Assembly (NCBI RefSeq): GCF_001747095.1
Contig: NZ_MDGP01000001.1
Span: 2,029,001 to 2,093,000 of the forward strand
DNA length: 64,000 bases
Reading direction: 5' to 3'
DNA from: Roseivirga sp. 4D4
GTDB taxonomy: Bacteria; Bacteroidota; Bacteroidia; Cytophagales; Cyclobacteriaceae
Part shown: piece by piece, positions 57,887-64,000 of the stretch
Layout of the letters: each line of letters begins with the position of its first letter
Numbering within the stretch: the stretch's first letter is position 1
The notes under the pieces: model-generated
Seen by the model: only the letters and a program-made list of their open reading frames with translations
Told to the model about the DNA's origin: nothing
Database searches by the model: none
Program-made: the position numbers and the translations under genes

Positions 57887-58807
57887 ATGCCTTCAAGAGA
57901 AAAAATAATGGTTTTAATGGATACCTCAGATGCGGATAGAACGCTTCTGAAGTTTCTAGAAATTATTGCCACTACTAACGAGACCCAAGAAATCCATTTT
58001 TTCAATAGTATCAGTGAGATGAAAATTCCTGATGAAGTATTGAAGGAATTTCCTGAAATCAAAGAAAAGTCCATTGCTGAGAGGAAAAGCAAAATAGAGG
58101 TGCTTGCCAAGAGCGTTCTCCCTAAAAAGTTAGTAGATATAAGTCAGGTTCATATTAAAGAAGGTGCTCCCTCAAAGGCCATATTGAGATTTGTCGAGAA
58201 AAATGATATCGACCTTATTATTATGGGTAGACACAAAAACTTCATTGGAGGCGGTGTTCTATCTAATAGATTGGCAAGAAGAGCAGCATGCTCATTATTC
58301 ATTATTCCAGAAGGTGCCGAACCGAATACTAGCCTTCTTCATGTTCCTTGTGACTTCTCTAATCACTCTCGAATTGCGATGGAAGAGGCGATAAAAGTGG
58401 CTCGCAAATACAAGGATGTAAAAATCATCTGCCAAAATGTTTATACCGTTCCAGGCGGATATCATTACTCCGGTAAAACTTACGAAGAGTTCGCTGAGGT
58501 AATGCAGAGTAATGCGGCAAGGGATTACAAACGTTTCATGTCAGAAATTGATCATGAAGGTGTGAGTTTAGAGGTGGTTTACTCTCTAGACACCAACGAC
58601 AACCCTGTTACAGATATCATTGATTTTGCTCATGACAATCAACCTGGTGCTATTTTCATTGGTGTAAAAGGACGTACCTCTACGACAGCCCTATTTATTG
58701 GTAGTCGTGCTGAGCAATTAATTCAGTACAACAATGATATTCCAATGATGGTAGTTCGGCCTAAGGGCAAGAACGCTGGTCTAATGGACTTGATTAGAGA
58801 AATCTAA
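57887..58807 (+). CDS. Tandem universal stress protein
   Basis: 306 residues with two UspA domains. The first (residues 1-150) starts KIMVLMDTSDADRTLLKFLE and ends LIIMGRHKNFIGGGVLSNRLARRA, an ATP-binding type G-x2-G-x9-G motif variant. The second (residues ~155-300) has LLHVPCDFSNHSRIAMEEAI and IFIGVKGRTSTTALFIGSRAEQL. Cytoplasmic. Probably stress-related; no partner is seen. It has a candidate promoter upstream and converges on the haem-protein gene with a 2-base gap. Confidence 0.92.
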   Translation: MPSREKIMVLMDTSDADRTLLKFLEIIATTNETQEIHFFNSISEMKIPDEVLKEFPEIKEKSIAERKSKIEVLAKSVLPKKLVDISQVHIKEGAPSKAILRFVEKNDIDLIIMGRHKNFIGGGVLSNRLARRAACSLFIIPEGAEPNTSLLHVPCDFSNHSRIAMEEAIKVARKYKDVKIICQNVYTVPGGYHYSGKTYEEFAEVMQSNAARDYKRFMSEIDHEGVSLEVVYSLDTNDNPVTDIIDFAHDNQPGAIFIGVKGRTSTTALFIGSRAEQLIQYNNDIPMMVVRPKGKNAGLMDLIREI

Positions 58808-58809
58808 GT

Positions 58810-59217
58810 TTACTGACCTTTCAGCCTTTTCTCCTCTTTTTCAGCCCAAGCGAGTAGCGTCTTTGTCTCTTCATCAGTGAGTTTCATTTGAGGCCTTCTT
58901 TCTACTGTTCTTTTAGGAGGCATTTTACCTTCTTCAAGTACCTCAAAAAGTTCTGCTACTAGATGTTCCTGCTCTTCTTTATTCATATCAGGCACTTTAA
59001 CCCACTGTAGTTTCTTTCTAGCTTTCTCATTTCTAGCATCGGGTTTATGGCACCCCATACACTTGGCTTCTATAATTTCCTTGACCTTACCAGTAATTTC
59101 AATTCCATCTTGATCTTGGATGTCATTACGCACTAAGTCACTTCTATTGGAAACAAAACCAGTGTTAAATAACAATACTACTGTAAAGGCTACTGAGGTT
59201 TTAATTAGTTTTTTCAT
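58810..59217 (-). CDS. Small periplasmic c-type haem-binding protein (Haem_bd-like)
   Basis: 135 residues with an N-terminal signal (MKKLIKTSVAFTVVLLF). A single haem-attachment motif CMGCH (in IIEAKCMGCHKPDAR), then a predicted helical part, LEEGKMPPKRTVER with a Met-Pro-Pro that may supply the distal ligand, and the C-terminal LTDEETKTLLAWAEKE, all of which match the Haem_bd family of Bacteroidota. A role in electron transfer or haem-dependent sensing is likely. I took the ATG at 59217 rather than the open frame to 59226. Confidence 0.88.
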   Translation of the reverse strand: MKKLIKTSVAFTVVLLFNTGFVSNRSDLVRNDIQDQDGIEITGKVKEIIEAKCMGCHKPDARNEKARKKLQWVKVPDMNKEEQEHLVAELFEVLEEGKMPPKRTVERRPQMKLTDEETKTLLAWAEKEEKRLKGQ

Positions 59218-59286
59218 AGGACTCATTTTATCAGAAGGAATTTATTCAATTAATCCCACTATTGGACCTCAATTTCTGTGAGAGGT

Positions 59287-60513
59287 TTAGTTATTGATAA
59301 CCTCTTTGGCTGTCAATCGCTTTAGAAAGAACAAGGCTATTAACAAAAGAGCCATTGGAATCAAAGTATATGTAAAGGCCTGATCAGCACCTAGCTCTTT
59401 AAACAAAATGCCAATAATTCTTGAACCAAGAGTTCCTCCTAAAGCCGAGAAAATGATAATCAAACCAGACATTGGGCTGTGCAACTTCTTAGGCAAGGCA
59501 CTCAGCACTACAGAATTTAATAAGGGATAAATTGGTGCAATGAAAAGACCCACCAATGGAAAGGCATAACCTATTGCAGGTACATCTGCCAGCGTCTCTA
59601 CTAACCCAATATCAGCGTTAACCGCCTTTGGCAATACAAACAGTACCACAGCCATAGAGGCGAAAATGCATACCGTTAATACCCATACCCATGAAAATTT
59701 CTTTGCCAGTTGACCCGCCAATATTCTTCCAATACCTAGACTAATGGCCAGAATACTCGCCATCATAATGGCCACGTTCTCTGGCAGATCCAGTACCCTT
59801 TCATTAAAAGTAGGCAACCAGGTCATTATGCCCTGTTCTATCATTACGAATAGGAAAGCAGAGACCACAAAAACGATTACCAGAACTTTAGCGATCAACC
59901 TGAACATTTGCACGAAATCTTCAGCGACATTAGCTCCCGGTACCTCATCTCCTTCCTGAAAATCCGCTCTGAGCAGAAACACAAAAGAAAGCATAGAGAG
60001 CCCTGCAAGTAGCCAATAGACATTGAGCCAAGCATTAGGATCACTTTCGGTATTAAATGCTGGAAAGAGGAAGTAGGCCAAAGCAATTCCGAACATGAAT
60101 ACTCCCTCAATATTACTCATAAGACTGCCATGTTCCTTAGAATCAGAAGTAACCAAGCCAATCACTGAATAAACCGACACCTTGATAATTGCGAAACTTA
60201 CTCCCACCGTAGCAAAAAGCAACTTGGCAGTCCAAAAGGAATTACCAAAGTACATACCTATGCATGCCAGTGAGACAAGGGCCAAAGCAACCAACATTCC
60301 CTTCTTATAGCCTATTCTTGGTAAGAAAGAAGCAATTAGAAAAGAGACTATGGCGATCGGTAAGTCTTTGAATGCCTCTAGTACACTGGCCTGTACTTCG
60401 TCAACACCATAGACATTCTGGGATTTGAGTATGACGATGCCAACACTATTCAGCAGAATAGCAAAGACAAAGTAGTTAATATAAAGCGAGAGCTTAATCG
60501 CATTGTTTTTCAT
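59287..60513 (-). CDS. MFS transporter (FucP/Bacteroidota sugar-permease-like topology)
   Basis: 408 residues with 12 helices. After MKNNAIKLSLYINYFVF comes a typical MFS N-half with ASFLPRIGYKKGML (motif A variant) and, in the C-half, GRILAGQLAKKFSW; the last helices contain GLFIAPIYPLLNS, as in sugar-type MFS permeases. Substrate unknown. The frame is open to 60630, but the first 39 codons do not look like MFS sequence, so I chose the ATG at 60513. It is read in the same direction as the RND genes, with a 143-base gap. Confidence 0.85.
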   Translation of the reverse strand: MKNNAIKLSLYINYFVFAILLNSVGIVILKSQNVYGVDEVQASVLEAFKDLPIAIVSFLIASFLPRIGYKKGMLVALALVSLACIGMYFGNSFWTAKLLFATVGVSFAIIKVSVYSVIGLVTSDSKEHGSLMSNIEGVFMFGIALAYFLFPAFNTESDPNAWLNVYWLLAGLSMLSFVFLLRADFQEGDEVPGANVAEDFVQMFRLIAKVLVIVFVVSAFLFVMIEQGIMTWLPTFNERVLDLPENVAIMMASILAISLGIGRILAGQLAKKFSWVWVLTVCIFASMAVVLFVLPKAVNADIGLVETLADVPAIGYAFPLVGLFIAPIYPLLNSVVLSALPKKLHSPMSGLIIIFSALGGTLGSRIIGILFKELGADQAFTYTLIPMALLLIALFFLKRLTAKEVINN

Positions 60514-60656
60514 AGCGCGTTCCAAGGTTGAAATGGAAGATAGCAAAATGTTGCGAAAGCCGAGGCCTGTAATCATACTCCTGAAGACGATCATCTTTGA
60601 CGTCAATGGAGAATAAAGTGAAGGCCTCATCAGTTCGAAACCGATGAGACCTCCGT

Positions 60657-63600
60657 TTAAGCCAATTCAGGTTTATCCTCTCTTACAAACAGTTTGTATA
60701 GAATAGGAACTATAAACAATGTCAATAAGGTAGATGAAACCATTCCTCCGATGATCGTCCATCCCAAGGGTGACCATAGGCCGCTACTTTGCATAGTCAA
60801 TGGCAAAAGCCCCAAAATGGTTGTTGCCGTTGTTAGAATAATAGGCTTAAACCTTGTAGCTGTCGCCTGATAAATGGCATCTAATTTAGTCATACCTCCA
60901 CCCCTCAATTGGTTAGTGTAGTCCACTAATATGATTGAGTTGTTAACTACTATACCTACTAAGGAGATGAAGCCTACAAAGGCAAAGAATGAGAAGGACC
61001 AACCAGTTAAGAACAAGGCTACCAAAGAACCTGTAATTGCCAAGGGTACCGCAGAGAACACCACCAAGGGCTGAACCAATGAACGAAACTGCAGAACTAG
61101 GACCGCAAATATTCCAAGCATAGCAATGATTAAGAGCGTTCCAAGGTCTCCGAATGTTTCCTGTTGAGATTCATACTCTCCCGCCACATGGTACTCATAG
61201 CCCCTTGGCCAATCATAGGACTCCAGTTTTTCAATGATATTCTGCGTAATAGCTGTCACATCATCAGGATTTACTACTCCAGCTGTCACCGCTGTATTGC
61301 GCTGAAAATTATAATGCTGTATTTCATTAATCGCGGGTTCGAAATGAACATTTGCTACTTGCTTCAATGGCAGGGTTCCTCCTGTTCTAGTCGACAGGTA
61401 AACTTTATCAAAGTCACTAATAGAAGGGTCCTCCTCAAAAGGAATTCTTATTACCAGATCATATTCTTCACCGTTTTCTAGTGTTACGTCATCAACTTTC
61501 AGACCTGCAATACTGGCTCGAATAGCCAAATCGACATCACTCACTGGCACTCCTATCATCGCAGTTTTGTCTTTATTAATAGACACCTTTAGGTCAGTCC
61601 TACTTTGACTTAATGGGTTATCAACATTGAGTGTCCCCTCCGTCTCCTTTATCAGAACCTCTAGGTCGTCAGCTATGATTCTGAGCGTATCTAAGTCCTC
61701 ACCAATGATTTTTATTTCGATTGGAGCTTCAAATGGAGGCCCATTCTTAAGTTCTGAAAATGTAATTAAGGCATCAGGGTATTGCGTAAACTGACTTCTC
61801 AGTGTAGCGAGGGTACCGTAAAACCGTTCAGGGTCCCACTCCTCAAAATTGACTAAGACTTGCGCGTGATTTTTCTGGTAGCTCTCCGGAACTCGATTGT
61901 AATAGACCTGTGGATTGCCGTGCCCTGTATTGCTTGAATAGCTAGTTACGAAATCATTATTAGCTAAAATTGATTCAACAAATGCTACTGCACGATCCGT
62001 CTGATCCAAGTTAGATCCATCAGGAGTATCTACTTCAATAAGTAGAAGCGGCTTGTCTGCATTCGGAAAAAAACTAACCCCAATTGCAGGAAACAGTGAA
62101 AAACTGCCGAGAAAAATCAAGAGAGCTCCTGGCAAAACAAGATACCATCGCTTCACCGCGCCTTTGAGCATTGGCTGATAAATACGATCGATGACCTTTG
62201 TTAAAAACGGCCCAATGGGACCTGATTTAAACTGTTTGTTACGTTTTTTCTTGAGAACTTTACTCGCCATGATAGGCGTAAAAGTCAATGCCAGAATAAG
62301 GGAAGCCACTAATACTAGGATCACTGTGATGGGTAGTGACCTCAAAAACTCTCCTGCTCCTGAATTGAGCAAGGCAAGCGGGGCAAAAGCCAAAAGGGTC
62401 GTAATGGTGGAACTAATGATAGCATAGCCCACTTCTGATGTACCTTTGAAAGCTGCCTCTTTCAACGTATAACCCTCCTGCTGAAAACGGACAATATTCT
62501 CAACCACCACAATGCCATTATCGACCAAAAGGCCTAAGGCGATAACAAGTGCGGCAATCGATATCTGTTGCAGTGCAAACCCGCTAGCATCAAGAGCCGC
62601 GACAGCAATAATGATAGACAATGGAATTACCACCATTATGATGGTAGATGACCTGAAACCGAGAAATAGAAAGATCACTACACCTACCAATACCACACCT
62701 TGAATCAGGTTAACGAAGAAATCATTAATCCGAGCTTTCACAGCCGGAGCCTGTTCAAAAGCCGTTTCAAGTCTTACTTCCTCCGGAAGAAATGACTCGA
62801 ATTCGAGCTTTACTTCTTCAAACTGTTCGGCAATATTTACCAAGTTGACTCCTTCCTTAAGTGTCAAATTGACCCACACAGCTTGTTCTCCCATATACCT
62901 TGCCACCCAAAGATTATCTGCATAGTCCATGCCGACCTCGGCAATATCTCTCAGCTTAACAAGCTTTTCAGCATTCTGATGTACAACTACATCCCTTATC
63001 TCTTCCAGTGTCTTGATTCCCCCACTTGACTTTATATTGAATGATTTTACACTTGATTTTACATCGCCTCCAGGAATATTAAGGTTCTGACTTTGAAGTA
63101 TCTGTATTACAGCACCTAGGTTGACATGCTGAGCCGCCATGCGCTGATAGTCAATAGATACTCTGATTTCTTCTTCAGGATATGCTTCTACTTCTGCATT
63201 TTGAACACCTTTGATCTTTTCCAACTGATAGGAAAAGTCATCAGCCAGAGACTTAAGTTGGGCATAATTGGCAACATCAGAAACAAGGGCGTACTGTAGC
63301 ACCTTCACCTGAAGTCTGGGTCTAAATTGGTCTATGTCAAGGCTAAAGAGGTCGTCTGGTAAGTCGTCTCGAATATTATTGATCTCTCTTAGTATCTCAT
63401 CATATAATGCTTCCGTATCAAGTCCAAACTCCCCCTCTACTCGTAAGATCACTAACCCTTCTTCTATCCGAGTTTCCACTTTCTTGATATCTGTGACTTC
63501 CTCTAGTGCATCTTCTAAAGGTTTCACTACCAATTCTTCTAAATCTGTAGGCCCTACACCAGGGTGAATAGCCACAATACTATAATTAGGGAAATCGGGG

Positions 63601-63716
63601 TTTGGGTCTTCACTTCTAGGCATAGAAGTGTAAGAAGATACTCCCATGAATATGGCTAAAGCGATCAGTATAATAACAAACTGATAATTCTCTATGGCAA
63701 GTTTCGGTAGTCTCAT
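60657..63716 (-). CDS. RND family efflux permease (inner-membrane component)
   Basis: 1019 residues, the usual RND length. N-terminal helix at ~13-30 followed by SMPRSEDPNPDFP and the first periplasmic porter domain (GVGPTDLEELVVKPLEDAL); TM4 contains GLLVDNGIVVVENIVRF, in which only one Asp of the usual Asp pair is present; the second half mirrors the first, with VGFISLVGIVVNNSIILVDY and GGMVSSTLLTLFIVPILY at the end. It drives export of lipophilic compounds or cations by the proton gradient, together with the adaptor gene directly upstream (4-base ATGA overlap). Substrates cannot be predicted. Confidence 0.93.
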   Translation of the reverse strand: MRLPKLAIENYQFVIILIALAIFMGVSSYTSMPRSEDPNPDFPNYSIVAIHPGVGPTDLEELVVKPLEDALEEVTDIKKVETRIEEGLVILRVEGEFGLDTEALYDEILREINNIRDDLPDDLFSLDIDQFRPRLQVKVLQYALVSDVANYAQLKSLADDFSYQLEKIKGVQNAEVEAYPEEEIRVSIDYQRMAAQHVNLGAVIQILQSQNLNIPGGDVKSSVKSFNIKSSGGIKTLEEIRDVVVHQNAEKLVKLRDIAEVGMDYADNLWVARYMGEQAVWVNLTLKEGVNLVNIAEQFEEVKLEFESFLPEEVRLETAFEQAPAVKARINDFFVNLIQGVVLVGVVIFLFLGFRSSTIIMVVIPLSIIIAVAALDASGFALQQISIAALVIALGLLVDNGIVVVENIVRFQQEGYTLKEAAFKGTSEVGYAIISSTITTLLAFAPLALLNSGAGEFLRSLPITVILVLVASLILALTFTPIMASKVLKKKRNKQFKSGPIGPFLTKVIDRIYQPMLKGAVKRWYLVLPGALLIFLGSFSLFPAIGVSFFPNADKPLLLIEVDTPDGSNLDQTDRAVAFVESILANNDFVTSYSSNTGHGNPQVYYNRVPESYQKNHAQVLVNFEEWDPERFYGTLATLRSQFTQYPDALITFSELKNGPPFEAPIEIKIIGEDLDTLRIIADDLEVLIKETEGTLNVDNPLSQSRTDLKVSINKDKTAMIGVPVSDVDLAIRASIAGLKVDDVTLENGEEYDLVIRIPFEEDPSISDFDKVYLSTRTGGTLPLKQVANVHFEPAINEIQHYNFQRNTAVTAGVVNPDDVTAITQNIIEKLESYDWPRGYEYHVAGEYESQQETFGDLGTLLIIAMLGIFAVLVLQFRSLVQPLVVFSAVPLAITGSLVALFLTGWSFSFFAFVGFISLVGIVVNNSIILVDYTNQLRGGGMTKLDAIYQATATRFKPIILTTATTILGLLPLTMQSSGLWSPLGWTIIGGMVSSTLLTLFIVPILYKLFVREDKPELA

Positions 63717-64000
63717 GGTTGCTCTTTTAAAATCTCCACAATTTCACCTGGTTTAGCGTATGCACTCCCTTGGGTGACCACCTGATCAATAGATATCGAG
63801 TTATCAGCAGATATGATAAAGTAATCATCTCCCACCACTATTGGGGTGACTTTCATCCGTTCGACCGATTGATCCTTAGGAATGTAGATTGTGGCCTCAT
63901 CTTCATTCGCTTCCACCAATGCAGTCATAGGGATCTTGTAATATGGCGCTTGGCTCGAAGGATATAGTCTCAGTTTGGCTACGAAACCATCTTTGAATAC
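63713..64000 (-). CDS. RND efflux adaptor (membrane-fusion protein), C-terminal fragment
   Basis: The frame is open to the end of the window and continues beyond it; 95 residues are visible. The visible part is the membrane-proximal beta region of an HlyD-type adaptor: PYYKIPMTALVEAN (the P-x-x-A-L-V turn is common in MFP sequences), then TIYIPKDQSVERMKVTPIVVGDDYFI and PGEIVEILKEQP at the end. The apparent internal ATG at 63928 is not the true start. Overlaps the permease gene by 4 bases. Confidence 0.88.
   Translation of the reverse strand, partial: VFKDGFVAKLRLYPSSQAPYYKIPMTALVEANEDEATIYIPKDQSVERMKVTPIVVGDDYFIISADNSISIDQVVTQGSAYAKPGEIVEILKEQP

Noticed and set aside
59287-60630. Longer start (60630) of the MFS transporter
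   Set aside because: The first 39 codons do not resemble the family; the ATG at 60513 gives a normal N-terminus.
1-64000. Toxin-antitoxin, restriction-modification or phage-defence genes
   Set aside because: All recognisable frames were accounted for by metabolism, transport and glycan functions; no such families were seen.

Overview
The window comes from a low-GC (roughly 40%) chromosome of a Bacteroidota bacterium, most likely order Cytophagales (Roseivirga/Fulvivirga/Marivirga-like; the rank is inferred). The evidence is: promoter elements of the Bacteroidota TTTG/TAnnTTTG type, scarce Shine-Dalgarno sites, a SerB-like/SerA fusion, Haem_bd-type cytochrome and small outer-membrane-barrel families common in that phylum, and a single tRNA-Arg(UCG) without an encoded CCA end. 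No integrase, transposase, phage gene or CRISPR array was seen.

Layout. (1) 1-7327 is housekeeping: the 3' end of a type I pullulanase, a PhzF-like protein, an EamA transporter, a Bcp-type peroxiredoxin, two paralogous secreted barrel-like proteins, a LolD-like ATPase, sucC and tRNA-Arg with a strong terminator. (2) 7335-46116 is one continuous minus-strand surface-polysaccharide locus of 35 genes. It begins with kdsC-kdsA, Wza/Wzc-like export proteins and a Wzm/Wzt ABC exporter. Modification genes follow (HTTM-like membrane protein, AsnB, methyltransferase), then glycosyltransferases. Next comes an unusual aldolase/cytidylyltransferase/HAD module, a legionaminic-acid-type nonulosonate set (aminotransferase, NeuB, NeuC, PtmE-like, NeuA) and more glycosyltransferases. 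It ends with an MBOAT/SGNH acylation pair, a Wzy-like membrane protein and a PglA/C/D/E/F-like bacillosamine cassette that would start glycan assembly on undecaprenyl phosphate. (3) 46239-58807 is mostly plus strand: penicillin acylase-like hydrolase, a small membrane protein, the SerB/SerA fusion, a lipoprotein amidohydrolase, an APH kinase/class III phospholyase-like fusion, an MFS transporter, SerC-like aminotransferase and a tandem UspA protein. (4) 58810-64000 is minus strand: a small c-type haem protein, an MFS transporter, and an RND efflux permease with the C-terminal end of its adaptor.

How the locus may work: the PglF/E/D-like enzymes make a UDP-2,4-diamino sugar that PglC loads on the lipid carrier. 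The glycosyltransferases extend it, nonulosonic acids are made and CMP-activated, O-acyl, methyl and amide groups may be added, and the glycan leaves through the ABC exporter and Wza-like outer-membrane protein, with Wzc as a tyrosine-kinase co-polymerase.

The most unusual element is at 28028-32157. A DRE-TIM metal-dependent aldolase is fused to a C-terminal domain whose motifs resemble the GT42/MAF sialyltransferase fold. It sits next to a second CMP-sugar synthetase-like protein, a HAD phosphatase and an HP-motif transferase. Chemically this could be a pyruvate-dependent (not PEP-dependent) route to a CMP-activated 3-deoxy-2-ulosonic acid. That is a hypothesis. Other notable signals are a (Gly-Tyr)11 tail on Wzc encoded by a hexanucleotide repeat, and five TTGA stop/start junctions using TTG starts within the locus.
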